DNA from: Caulochytrium protostelioides
Lineage: Eukaryota > Chytridiomycota > Caulochytriomycetes > Caulochytriales > Caulochytriaceae
Direction: 5' to 3'
DNA: 64,000 nucleotides
Assembly (NCBI GenBank): GCA_003615045.1
Contig: ML014130.1
Location: 62,001 to 126,000 of the forward strand
Position 1 is the stretch's first letter. Every line of letters starts with the position of its first letter. Under the pieces are notes generated by a model, which was not told where the DNA came from, searched no databases, and worked only from the letters and a program-made list of their open reading frames with translations. Positions 21,296 through 31,048 of the stretch are shown here, piece after piece. The translations under genes were made by a program, and so were the position numbers.

Positions 21296-24013
21296 TCACA
21301 GCGGCTCGTTGCGCAGATCGCGCTCGGCCCATTCCAGAATATCCTCCGAAAGCCCGTCGGCCGCGGGTACGGCCTGGCGGCCAGGCGATCCGGGCGACGC
21401 CGACGCGGCCGGCTGCCCCTCATGGAACGCATAGCTTCCGAAATCACTGCCGAAGTCCATCCGCGGGCTCGGCATGTCCTGCGAGGCCCGCACCGACGGC
21501 AGCACGGCGACGGCGATCTTGGGCGACGCGCCCGCAGCGATCGCCGGCTTGATGGAGGGCGAGCGGTGGGCACCCGATGACGGCGGCTGCGGCAGCTTCG
21601 GCACGGCGCCCGCGCCCGCGGCGTTGGACGACGTGGCGAGCACGGTCGTTTTGGCCGGCGCCGCGCCGCCGCTCATGGACGCCATGAAGGAGTCGCCACC
21701 GCTCGCGCTGACGGCCGACGGCACCGACGCGCCTGCCGTCTTGCCCGTCGGCGAGGCCGCGGACGACGCCGAGAGGGGCGCGGCGGACGGCAGCCCCGTG
21801 GCGTCGCTCGCCGGGTCGGCGTGGCCGTACCCGCCCTTCGGCGGAGAGGTGCCGCCAATGCCCTGGCCCGGCTCGTCATACTCATAGTCGTCGTCGGCGC
21901 GGCCGTAGCCGGCGGCGCGCAAGTCTTCCTCGCGGGCGCCCATGTCCTGGAGGTCGTGGGCGCCGATGGGGTTGCCGTCGTCGTCGAACCCGACGTCCAT
22001 CGCGCCATCCATGTCATCCATGTCATCGCCGAAATCTTCGGATGCGAGCTCCTGCAAGCCGTACCGGCGATTGTTGTCGGTCGGTCGCCACAGCACGCAG
22101 ATCGAGCAGAACACGACGAGGTACAGCGCGTTGGACCAGCCCATCGGGTACCACCAGATGATTTCCCAGTGCTCGGCCTCCCAGTCGCGGTCTTGGTATT
22201 GCGTTAGACGCACCGCGGTCGCGACATACGCCCAGACAAAAAGGAGGGCCGCCACGAGCAGAATCTGCTTGAGGCGCTGGTACATGCGGAGCTTGATGTG
22301 CTGGCGACGGTGCGTCAGGGTGGCCGTCGTGTCCTGCAGGCCCCACAGCGTCCACGAGTAGATGAAGGTCATGGTCGCGCCGATCGGCAGGCTGAACAGT
22401 AGCGCCAGCACCCACGAGATGTCGGAGGTCGAGTCGAGCAAGAAACTGCCGCAGACATAGAGAAGCCCCGAGAGGAAATGGGCGATGCCGGCGAGCTGGC
22501 ATTTACGCATCGCCGGGCCCAGCGTGGGGCGGACGACGCCGTACCCGAGTGAGACAATAAGCAGCAAAAAGAAACTCGCCGCTGAGCGGAGGCTGTTGAG
22601 AATTGCAACGAAGGCGAGCAGCGTGATGCTGTAGGTGCCGTGGCCATTGTAAAAGACGTAGTACCCGAAGGTCACGCCCATCTCGGCGGCCAGAATCACA
22701 AACGCCGCCGCCACATACAGCTGCAGGGGCAGCACATCGGATCCGGCGCGGTACGCTTTCCAGCCCCACAGGCCGCCGAGAACGATGTAGACGACCATCA
22801 GGGCGCCGTAGAACTTGAGCTTGGGCCAGTTGATGCCGCTGAGGTGGCCGAAGGGATTGATGAACTGGATGTCGATCTCGCTGTACCCGAGCTCCGCCGG
22901 CGAGTCGTCAGGCGCCGCGTCGGCGCGGCGTGCCCGCCACGGACGGGCCTGCGTCTGCGTGAGTCCTGGCGCGGCGACAGGCACGCGGCGGTTCCACCCG
23001 GCGGCGTCGGCGCGGGCGTTCGCGGGCGGCGCGATCGCCGCCGCGTCCTGCGCTGCCTGGGACATCTCGTTCAGGCCGATGCGGATCGACTGGCCCGTCG
23101 CGGTGTCGATCGTCGTCACGACGCTCATGGCCGTGGGCGCGGCCGCGGCCGCCGTGGGCGCCGCAGTCAGCGGTGGCGACGCGTCGCCGCGTTCGAGGGG
23201 CGGCACGGCGCGGAAGGGCGCCGGCGGCGTGCCGAGCGCCGCAGCGAGGGCGGCCGCGGGATCAGTTTCAGCGGCGCGGGCCGCCCGCATCGCGGCCGCC
23301 ACGGCGGGCGCCGTGGTGGTGGTGGTCGTGGTGGTCGTGGCCGTGGTCGTGGTCGTGGTCGTGGTGGTCGTTGACGAGGTGTCACTCGCCCCCCCGGACG
23401 GCGCCGAGGTCGGGCTCGCTTGGCCATCGCTCGCAGTGGTCGATGTCGACGCGGTTGATGTCGCGGTCGGTGTCGCGGTGGACGTCGTGTCAGGCAGCAG
23501 CGGGTCATAGACGCGGTCGAAGGGGAAGGTCAGGACGCAGTAAAAGCCTTTGCGGCTGACGGGGTAGTTGATGAGGAACATCGAGGGATCGAGCTTGGGG
23601 TCGTGCGCGTCGTGGAAGTTGAGGACCTCATTGATGACCTGGTTGGCGGTGTCGTTGATTCCTGGTGTGATGAAACGGTGGAAGTGGGCACGGTCGCACT
23701 CGCCGTTTGCAATCGCGGCCAGCGTGCAGATCGAGAACGAGCCATGGCTGAGCAGCAGCGGCTCGTCCTGGTACTCGTAGATCATGAGCGCGACGCTGAT
23801 CGGCGGCTTCATGCCTTCGAAGGTGATCGCGATCGAGCCGTTGCGGTTATACCCGGCGACGCTGTCGTTGCCGTACATCCCCGAGCAGCGCTGGCCGCCC
23901 TCGTTGGTCAGGATGTCAAAGTACGCGTCAGCGGTCGGCATCGCCGGCATCAGCAGCGCGCACAGGCACAAGAGCGCGACGCCGCGCAGCACCTGCACCA
24001 GCCGCCCGAACAT
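21296..24013 (-). CDS. GPR107/GPR108/Ptm1-type lung seven-transmembrane family protein
   Basis: A single exon of 905 residues from the ATG at 24013, chosen because it starts a clean signal peptide (basic MFGRLVQVLR, hydrophobic core, cleavage near TADA-YF). ATGs at 24082 and 24106 would add 23 or 31 residues. A luminal domain (residues about 30-180) is followed by a Ser/Thr linker with a long polythreonine tract. Then come seven membrane segments from about residue 395 to 640, with family hallmarks LPLQLYVAAAFVILAAEMG and VSLGYGVVRPTLG. The C-terminal 260 residues are disordered, Asp/Gly- then Ala/Ser-rich. Family members sit in Golgi and endosomes and act in trafficking. The gene shares a 2-kb divergent upstream region with the ATPase gene. 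Confidence 0.9.
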   Translation of the reverse strand: MFGRLVQVLRGVALLCLCALLMPAMPTADAYFDILTNEGGQRCSGMYGNDSVAGYNRNGSIAITFEGMKPPISVALMIYEYQDEPLLLSHGSFSICTLAAIANGECDRAHFHRFITPGINDTANQVINEVLNFHDAHDPKLDPSMFLINYPVSRKGFYCVLTFPFDRVYDPLLPDTTSTATPTATSTASTSTTASDGQASPTSAPSGGASDTSSTTTTTTTTTTATTTTTTTTTAPAVAAAMRAARAAETDPAAALAAALGTPPAPFRAVPPLERGDASPPLTAAPTAAAAAPTAMSVVTTIDTATGQSIRIGLNEMSQAAQDAAAIAPPANARADAAGWNRRVPVAAPGLTQTQARPWRARRADAAPDDSPAELGYSEIDIQFINPFGHLSGINWPKLKFYGALMVVYIVLGGLWGWKAYRAGSDVLPLQLYVAAAFVILAAEMGVTFGYYVFYNGHGTYSITLLAFVAILNSLRSAASFFLLLIVSLGYGVVRPTLGPAMRKCQLAGIAHFLSGLLYVCGSFLLDSTSDISWVLALLFSLPIGATMTFIYSWTLWGLQDTTATLTHRRQHIKLRMYQRLKQILLVAALLFVWAYVATAVRLTQYQDRDWEAEHWEIIWWYPMGWSNALYLVVFCSICVLWRPTDNNRRYGLQELASEDFGDDMDDMDGAMDVGFDDDGNPIGAHDLQDMGAREEDLRAAGYGRADDDYEYDEPGQGIGGTSPPKGGYGHADPASDATGLPSAAPLSASSAASPTGKTAGASVPSAVSASGGDSFMASMSGGAAPAKTTVLATSSNAAGAGAVPKLPQPPSSGAHRSPSIKPAIAAGASPKIAVAVLPSVRASQDMPSPRMDFGSDFGSYAFHEGQPAASASPGSPGRQAVPAADGLSEDILEWAERDLRNEPL
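23318..23376 (-). repeat. polythreonine-coding GTG/GTC repeat
   Basis: On the + strand this is a run of GTGGTC/GTGGTG-type triplets. On the minus strand it encodes an almost pure threonine tract, broken by one or two alanines, in the luminal linker of the GPR107-like protein. Such tracts are typical O-mannosylated spacers in fungal secretory proteins; that role is inferred. Confidence 0.7.
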
Positions 24014-26198
24014 CGCGCCGGACGCGTCCGCTGACGCCGGGCGGCGGCGGCAGCTGCGATGGGATCCCGCGGAGCGCGCCATCACGGCGGCCGGTCTCGA
24101 CGTCATGAGATACCCTGAACGTCGTCGCGGGGATGATGCGCGCGGAGGATGCAACAGGCCACCGCAGCAGGCGAATCGGAAGCGCGTGCTTCAAACTGAT
24201 CCAGAATGGTTCACGCGTATGCGACGGAAGCGGGGACGAAAAGCGTCAGAAGGGAAGGATGCGGGAGCTGGACGAGCTAACACGCGTCGCCGTTGCATCG
24301 AAAAGTCGCGTTGCTCGCTGTTCGTCGTGTCACCACCACGTGCACAGCACACGGTCCGGTCGGGTCGGAGAGGGTTTCAGGCGCGGCGGCCATGCAATCC
24401 CGTCCAACGATGACTGCGTGGGAGAGATCGGCATCTGGAGACATCGGTCCCCATGCACGGCATGGTATCGCCATCGGCCTTCGCCACGTGTGTCATATCG
24501 GATCGTATCGGAAGCGGGATCGTCGTCGCAGGGCGGCCTGGGGGAAGCGAGACGACCCCGGTCGAGGCGAAGCGAGGCTTGCCTCACTTCCGTCCGCGGC
24601 CGAACGCAGGACTCGGAGTGGCGAAGCTCGGTGGCGAAGCCGGCTGGCGGCCGTTGTGACTTTTGCGCCCTTTGCATGATCGCCCCGACCGACCCGCATC
24701 AGCACGGCGATGCCGACATGGCGATGCCGTTGCTCCAGCCTCGGAACCCGATGCGTCCATGGCCTGGGGCCTCATCCCATGCCACGCGTTTCCGGCAAAC
24801 AGCAGAGACGCTGTGATACCCAGCCAGATGACTGATGGCTGCCGGCCTTCGTGACATGCGAGGACCCTGGCCAGGGCGGGATGGAGGCATGGGACATCGA
24901 CAGGGCGCACGCGGCACGCATCCGATCACGGGAACCCCTCTGCTGATCGGGATCGAGGACGTCGCCAGAGTCCGACAACGCTCTCCAACGTCTCGCCGTC
25001 GAGACGTCTCGCGAGGCGTGGACGTCCGATGGGACGTCCGATCGCCGTTGAGGCCGAGCAAAGCGTCGCCTGCGGCATCGCTTTGCGATGATGCGCGCTC
25101 AGCCCCGCCGTGCGCCGCCCCACGGCGCGCGTGGGGCGGTGCCGCGGGCGGGCGGTGCCTCGCCGCCCTGCCGCGCGTTCCACAGGCCGTGGCATTCGCC
25201 ACGGCGCACGCGCGTCGCACGCCGCGCCAGCCAACACCGGTCCTCTCGCCGCCGCCTCGCCGCCGCCTCGCCGCCGCCTCGCCGCCGCATCGCCGCCGCG
25301 TCCTTCCGCCGCAGGCTCCGCTGCCGGCGACCGCAGCGCCGCTCCACGGCCGACGGGCGCTTTGCCGTGCGGGCGGCGGATCCACCGCGTTGCGCCATGG
25401 CGCCGCGCCGCGGAGCCGCCGTCGTCGCTTCCATCCCCGTCCCGCGAGGGGTCGAAGCGCGCCGTCCCGCGGCGGCTGAATGCCTCGGCGGGTCCGCTGA
25501 TGAAGGCCGCCGCTGGACGGAGTCATCACCGGCTCCGGTGCCGCTGGTGGTGGTGGCCGCCGGCCGCGAGGAGGCGGAGAGGCGGAGAGCCTGACCCGGG
25601 TGACCTCTGGCGGATCGGCGCCGGTGGCGGCGATGGCGCACGGCGATGCGGGCGGCCGCGGCAGCGGCAGCGACATCGGCGTGGCCCGCGCCGGTCCTCG
25701 GCCGCTTCGGCGCCGCGGCCCTCCGCGCGCGTCTGCTCCTGCGCCCTCGCTGGCGCCTGTGACGCGGGACGTGCGCCGCATGCCGCGGCCTCCGCGGCGA
25801 AGGCGAAGGCGAAGGCGAAGGCCAAGCCACGAGACGCCAGGCCGGCGAGGCGTCGTTCCATGGCCAGGGTGGCCAAACCAGGGGTTGGCCTCGTCGGTCG
25901 GTATGCAATGACATTCTTGAAATGACGCGAGGACGCATATAAGAAGCGAGACGGGTGTCCAGGTCAGGAGGCGGCGCTGGCGAATTCTGAAATGCGACAT
26001 CGGCAGCACCGTGCCATCGAGTGATGTGACCCCCTTGACCAGCTCCGACACTTCCTGAGTCGTCCCGACGACCATTCTCGTTGCGAGTCTTGTATTTTCT
26101 CTGGACACCCATCCACTGTCGTACCGTCATCTCATTGCACAGCATTGCATTCCCCTCACTTATTGAGTTCCAATTGTCGTCGTCGCGAGAGCCTTCGA
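24014..26198. other. divergent GC-rich upstream region (GPR107-like / ATPase)
   Basis: About 2.2 kb lie between two divergent genes. The core, 25100-25870, is a GC-rich island in which both strands stay open for long distances (24699-26108 on minus, 25110-25925 on plus). Their translations are Arg/Ala/Pro noise without any family resemblance. The island contains the 11-bp repeat at 25245-25299 and a run of the 6-bp unit GAAGGC near 25795-25830. The last 250 bases before the ATPase start are less GC-rich. Confidence 0.5.
25245..25299 (+). repeat. 11-bp GC-rich tandem repeat (5 units)
   Basis: Five consecutive units of CTCGCCGCCGC, the last starting AT instead of CT. The unit length is not a multiple of three and the array is intergenic, in the divergent GC island, which argues against a coding role. 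Confidence 0.85.
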
Positions 26199-29100
26199 AT
26201 GACGGATAAGGATATCGACCTCCGGTCGGTCTCAGTGCGCCTCGATGGTCGCGCCTCGGTCGAGCACCAAATCGATATCCATGTGCAGGACCTACTCGAG
26301 CTCGACCAAATCCAGGGCATCACCCTCGAGGACGTCGTCGAGGGCCTCCAGTATGTGCTGGAATACCACATCAAGGGCGGCAAGCAGCCCCATCTCGATG
26401 GCGATTTGATGCGTCGCCTCCTCGAGGGGCTCTTCAAGCACATGAACGAGTCTGTCCAGAAAGGCTTCTCCCGCAACTACACTGCTGCCGCCAACGGATG
26501 CTACCTGCTGTTCGTCTCGTTTCTGCAGGAGGTCCACGAGTTCCGTGACGCGGTGGGCCTCAAGTCTGTGACTGATCTGCGCGTAAAGCTCGACTTGAAG
26601 CACCGCGCCGCCAGCCATGACCCGGCCCTGCAGGCCGCCGTCGCCGGCGGCATCTACCTGCTGACAATGTTCTTCCGCCAGTTCGCCGACTGGCACGAGT
26701 ATGCCGACGACGACGGCGGTGACATCGACCGCATCCTCCGCGCCCATCCCGAGAAGGAGGCCCTCGAGGGCCTGGCAGACCAGCCCGAGGTGCTGTACCC
26801 GCCGCAGGCGCTGTACTTTGACAAGAACGCGGTCGCGCTCGCCAAAATGTTCGGCACCGACCCGGCCACGGGCCTCGCGTCCGACCGCGTCCCGGGCCTC
26901 CGCGCGCACTACGGCAACAACGCCTTGCCCGCGCCGCCCGACCCCTCCGTCTTCAAGATGCTGCTCGGCCAGGTCCTCGACTTCATGATTCTCCTGCTCG
27001 TGGCCGCGGCGATCGTGCAGTTCATCGAAAAGGACTACAACTCCGGCATCGTGCTGTTGGTCGTCGTCGTCATCAACATCATTATTGGGTTTGTGCAGGA
27101 GTACAAGGCCAGCAAAGCGCTGGCCGCGTTGATGAGCCTCTCCGTCCCGAAAGCCACGGTGCTGCGCGACGGCCAGGTCTCGGTCATCGACTCTGCGGAG
27201 CTCGTGCCCGGCGATGTCGTCGTGCTGGAGGAAGGTGAGGCCGTGCCCGCCGACCTGCGCCTGCTGGACGTGTCGCAGCTCGAAGTCATCGAAATCGTCT
27301 TGACGGGTGAATCGGTCCCGACCGTCAAGTCGATCCGCACGATCCGCAAGCGCACGCGCCGCCTGCCGCTCGGCGAATGCTCGGGCAACGCGTTCATGAC
27401 GACCGTTGTCGCGAAGGGCCGCGGTCACGGCCTCGTGGTCCGCACCGGCAATGAGACGGAGATCGGCAAGATCAGCGCGCAGCTGACGAAGGCGCCGCAG
27501 ACCATGACCCCCATCCAGCGCAAGCTCCGCAACCTCGGCATCGCGCTCGTCATCATCGCGATTGTCCTGTGCGTGCTGATTATCGTCATCGGTATCGCGT
27601 GGGGCCGCGACGCCGTTGAGCAGGTCAAGATCGGCATTTCCCTCGCCGTCTCGGTCATTCCCGAGGGCCTGGTGGCCGTGACGACGATCACGATGGCGAT
27701 CGGCGTGCGCCGCATGGCCGCGCAGCACGCCATCGTCCGCAAGCTGCCGTCCGTCGAGACGCTGGGCTCGGTCTCGCACATCTGCTCCGACAAGACGGGC
27801 ACGCTCACGGAAGGCAAGATGGCGGTCGACCGCATCTGGATGGCGAGCAACGCCATTCTCGACTACTCGACACGCACGCCGCTTCTCGACCCGACAGAGC
27901 TGACCCTCGACGAGGCCATCGCGGCCGCGCCGGACGTCCGCAGCGCGATTGAAGCGCGCCGCGGCCTCGGATCGCCGCTCGAAACGACGAAGCTGAGTGG
28001 CGCGCTGCCGCCACACGTCATCATGATGGCGGCGGTTGCGCAGCTGTGCTCCAATGCGTCCCGTGACGCTACCGGTAAGCTTATCGGCGACTCGACGGAG
28101 ACGGCGCTGGTCGATGCCGCCGAGCAGATCGGCCTGACGCGCGCGTGGTTCGAGACGCAGGCCGGGTTCGCTAAGCTGGGCGAGTACGCCTTCACGTCGG
28201 AGCGCAAGCTCATGAGCGTCATCTACCACCAGAATGCTGCCGCGTGCGTCGCCGACGACCTCCAGACGGGCGTCGACGACTTTGCGCTCGTGCTGGTCAA
28301 GGGAGCGCCCGAAAACATTCTGTCGCGGTGCACGCACTACCTGCCAGCGCCGGCCGATGCGGGCCTGACGCAAGCGCGCCCGCTGCACGCGGCCGCGACA
28401 ACGCCGCTGCAGCCCATGACCGCCGAGGCTGGCGACTTCTTTGCCGAGCGCGCGCTCGGCATGGCCTCCTCGGGCCTGCGCGTGCTCGGCTTCGCGCTGC
28501 GCCGCGTCGCGCGCGCCGACGCCGACGCGATCGTCCGCGCCAAGAAGGAGACCGAGGCTGAGCAGGACCTCGCTTTCATTGGCCTGATCGGCCTCATTGA
28601 TCCGCCCAAGCAGGGCGTCAAGGAGAGCATCGCGACGTGCCGTCGCGCGGGCATCAATGTGATCATGATCACCGGCGACCACGTGGCCACGGCGTCGGCA
28701 ATCGCGCGGCAGCTGGGGATCATGGATCTCGCGGATGCGACGCGGTCGCGGAGCTTGAAGGGTTCGGACCTCGACGCGATGAGCGACGAGCACCTGGCGG
28801 CTATGTCGCCGTTCCCGGTAGTGTTTGCCCGCGTCAGCCCCGACAACAAGCTCAAGATCGTCAAGACGCTGCAGTCCATGAAGTACTCGGTGGCGATGAC
28901 GGGCGACGGCGTCAACGACGCGCCCGCCATCAAGCATGCCGATGTCGGCGTCGCGATGGGCATCAGCGGCACCGAGATCACCAAGCAGGCGGCAGACATC
29001 GTGCTCGCGGACGACAACTTCAGCACGATCGTCGAGGCCGTCAAGGAGGGCCGCAAGGTCTACGACAACATCCGCAAGTTCATTATCTACCTGCTGTCGT

Positions 29101-29765
29101 GCAACTTTGCCGAAATCATGCTGTTCTTGATCAGCAGCATCTGCGGGTTCGATCTGCCCTTCTCCACGATCCAGATCCTGTGGGCCAACCTGATCATCGA
29201 CATCCCGCCCTCCACGGCCATCGGACTGGAACCGCAGGAGAAGGGCATCATGGACCGTAAGCCGCGGCCCAAGAACGCCGGCATCATGTCGCTGCTCGAT
29301 ACCTTGCTCATCTTCTGCCAGGGCATGACCCAGGCCGTTATCACGCTTGTCGTGTATGTGCTCTGCATGCGCGGCAAGATCGGCGGCGTCGTCACGACCC
29401 GTCAGATCGAGTCCTTGCCGTTTGCCGTGCTCGGCTTGTTGCAGCTGAACCAGAGCCTGATGTCGCGCTCGATCTACGGCTCCGTGTGGCGCACCGGCAT
29501 CACGGGCAACCGCTGGCTCCTCTTCGCGTGGGTTTTTGCCTTTTCCTTCCTCGTGATGGGCATCTACATTCCCAAATGGAACGACTGGCTGGAGCTCGAG
29601 CCGATCAATGGCATCGGGTGGGGCGTCATCTTCCTGTGTGTCGCCATCCACATTATTGTCATCGAGCTGATGATCAAGCCGACGATGCGCTTCCTTCTGG
29701 CGCGTGGCGGGATCCACCTGCCGCGCCTGCCATTCCTGCACAAGAAAAAGAAGAATCGCTTCTAA
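26199..29765 (+). CDS. P2-type cation-transporting ATPase with long N-terminal domain
   Basis: A single exon of 1188 residues from the ATG at 26199; an in-frame ATG at 26145 would add 18 poorly typical residues. Residues 1-230 form a soluble helical extension I do not recognise. Then follow the cation-ATPase N-terminal segment (FGTDPATGLAS...LRAHYGNNALP), TM1-2, the actuator loop with TGES at 369-372, TM4 with PEGL at 488-491, the phosphorylation motif SDKTGTLT with Asp531, the hinge TGDGVNDAPAIK at 901-912, and six C-terminal membrane segments. Ion-site positions resemble SERCA: Asn and Glu in TM5 (NFAE), Asn and Asp in TM6 (NLIID), but Ile where SERCA has Thr799. It is a P2-type pump for Ca2+ or Na+, not a proton, heavy-metal or lipid pump; the ion and the membrane are unresolved. 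The 3' end faces NAA30, with 171 bp between the stops. Confidence 0.93.
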   Translation: MTDKDIDLRSVSVRLDGRASVEHQIDIHVQDLLELDQIQGITLEDVVEGLQYVLEYHIKGGKQPHLDGDLMRRLLEGLFKHMNESVQKGFSRNYTAAANGCYLLFVSFLQEVHEFRDAVGLKSVTDLRVKLDLKHRAASHDPALQAAVAGGIYLLTMFFRQFADWHEYADDDGGDIDRILRAHPEKEALEGLADQPEVLYPPQALYFDKNAVALAKMFGTDPATGLASDRVPGLRAHYGNNALPAPPDPSVFKMLLGQVLDFMILLLVAAAIVQFIEKDYNSGIVLLVVVVINIIIGFVQEYKASKALAALMSLSVPKATVLRDGQVSVIDSAELVPGDVVVLEEGEAVPADLRLLDVSQLEVIEIVLTGESVPTVKSIRTIRKRTRRLPLGECSGNAFMTTVVAKGRGHGLVVRTGNETEIGKISAQLTKAPQTMTPIQRKLRNLGIALVIIAIVLCVLIIVIGIAWGRDAVEQVKIGISLAVSVIPEGLVAVTTITMAIGVRRMAAQHAIVRKLPSVETLGSVSHICSDKTGTLTEGKMAVDRIWMASNAILDYSTRTPLLDPTELTLDEAIAAAPDVRSAIEARRGLGSPLETTKLSGALPPHVIMMAAVAQLCSNASRDATGKLIGDSTETALVDAAEQIGLTRAWFETQAGFAKLGEYAFTSERKLMSVIYHQNAAACVADDLQTGVDDFALVLVKGAPENILSRCTHYLPAPADAGLTQARPLHAAATTPLQPMTAEAGDFFAERALGMASSGLRVLGFALRRVARADADAIVRAKKETEAEQDLAFIGLIGLIDPPKQGVKESIATCRRAGINVIMITGDHVATASAIARQLGIMDLADATRSRSLKGSDLDAMSDEHLAAMSPFPVVFARVSPDNKLKIVKTLQSMKYSVAMTGDGVNDAPAIKHADVGVAMGISGTEITKQAADIVLADDNFSTIVEAVKEGRKVYDNIRKFIIYLLSCNFAEIMLFLISSICGFDLPFSTIQILWANLIIDIPPSTAIGLEPQEKGIMDRKPRPKNAGIMSLLDTLLIFCQGMTQAVITLVVYVLCMRGKIGGVVTTRQIESLPFAVLGLLQLNQSLMSRSIYGSVWRTGITGNRWLLFAWVFAFSFLVMGIYIPKWNDWLELEPINGIGWGVIFLCVAIHIIVIELMIKPTMRFLLARGGIHLPRLPFLHKKKKNRF

Positions 29766-29798
29766 CGACGTTGAAACGGCTTCTCGCCATACGTGCAT

Positions 29799-29820
29799 CC
29801 ATGCATGCATGCATGCATCC
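29799..29820. repeat. GCAT tetranucleotide run
   Basis: A short alternating run, CATGCATGCATGCATGCAT, lies in the ATPase 3' flank. It is self-complementary and therefore looks the same on both strands. Confidence 0.7.
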
Positions 29821-29936
29821 TCGTGCCCGATCGCACCTACGCACACCCTGTTTTCTTTTTTTAGCCTGTTAATGTTATATATAGATGGTGTTGTCCGAGG
29901 AAACTCTGCCTCGCGATATCCAATATATGATGACGA

Positions 29937-31048
29937 TTACGAGAGCCAGAGCTTCAGGCGGTACGCGTCGTCGCCATGGCAGTAGTAGCGCGACAGGCGT
30001 TTGTCCCGGATGAAGCCCATGCGTTCATAGAGCTTCAGAGCCAGATGGTTGGTGACTTCAGTTTCCAGCACAATCTGTGCCATCCCGAGTATTCCCATCA
30101 AGCCATGCAAACACACCCATCAAAAGCAAGAGCGGTGAGTGGGCGTCCTGCGCCGGCGCGGAGACTTCCCGGGTCGATGCATCGCCGCATCGGCCAGCGC
30201 TGAGCGTTTTCTCCGCGCGTTCGCGTCGGCTGACTTACCTCTTGGGCCCCTTGGGCCTTCATGCGGCGGATCAGCCGTCTCACCAGCTCGCTGCCGACGC
30301 CGCGGCGCTTATACGCCGGATGGATCGACAGCATCGCAATGTACCCGCGCATCCGGCCGCCGTGCGGCTGCAGCGAGCCGATCACGACGCCGACGGTGGC
30401 GACGACGTCGTCGTCTGACAGCACCCACGCCGGCGGCATCGCCCGCTCATCGTCGGCCTCGGCCGCTGCCGCTGCCGCCGTCACCGCCGCGGCGTCCGGG
30501 GGATCGTCGGGCCGCGGCGCCGTCGAGTCGTCGTGTGGTGGCGCCGTGGGCGTCCAGGCCATGGGCGAGCCGGCCGCGGACGCGGCCAGGTCGTCGGCTT
30601 GATCCGAGTTATGGCCGTGGGACAGGACGGCGGTAGCGGCGGCGGCGGCGGTGTCGACCCGGTGCCGCGGGCGCGCCGGATCGACCGCGACGGCGCGGAG
30701 GCACAGCCGCGGCCATTGGTGCAGAAAGTAGCGGTACGTATAGACGCTGTAGGGTTCTGAGAGCGCGAGCGCGATCAGCTCGATGATCGGCGGCAAGTGG
30801 CGGTCGTCGACGAAGGTCCGATAGGTAATGGTGGGGTTCTCAGCGGCGGACGGCGCGGGCAGCGGGGGCGGTGATCCCTCCGTCGCTCTGGGTGGTCGAG
30901 CGACGGTCTCGCGGATCGCTTCGTCTGGAACCGGCGTGGTCGATGCTAAAGACGAGGCCGTAGTCATGGTCATGCCGCTCGTGGGCGTGGCCGTAGCCGA
31001 GACCGTCGCTGTGGCGGCAAGCCGTGTTTCTGATGTCATTGCCGACAT
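29937..31048 (-). CDS. NAA30: NAA30/Mak3, catalytic subunit of NatC N-terminal acetyltransferase
   Basis: Two exons, 31048-30239 and 30074-29937. The 164-nt intron (GTAAGT...CACAG) was placed because it joins [10 protein letters not shown] to [20 protein letters not shown], the continuous Mak3 core. NAA30 acetylates Met-Leu/Ile/Phe-type N-termini at the ribosome. Visible motifs are [36 protein letters not shown], the acetyl-CoA loop RRGVGSE within [20 protein letters not shown], and the end [11 protein letters not shown] low-complexity insert of about 85-90 residues (Ala/Asp/Pro-rich) interrupts the GNAT fold between LCLRAVAV and [10 protein letters not shown]. The start is uncertain: the ATG at 31048 gives 315 residues, the ATG at 30973 gives 290. 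The gene is divergent from U1A/U2B''. Confidence 0.9.

Noticed and set aside
24699-26108. 469-codon minus-strand frame in the GPR107/ATPase upstream region
   Set aside because: It lies in a GC island where several frames on both strands are open; Arg/Pro/Ala noise with no domain.
26292-29846. An 1184-codon open frame on the minus strand covering the whole ATPase gene
   Set aside because: It is the mirror of a strongly G/C-biased gene: strong third-position bias removes stops from one antisense frame. Its translation has no recognisable domain, while the plus frame is a complete P-type ATPase.
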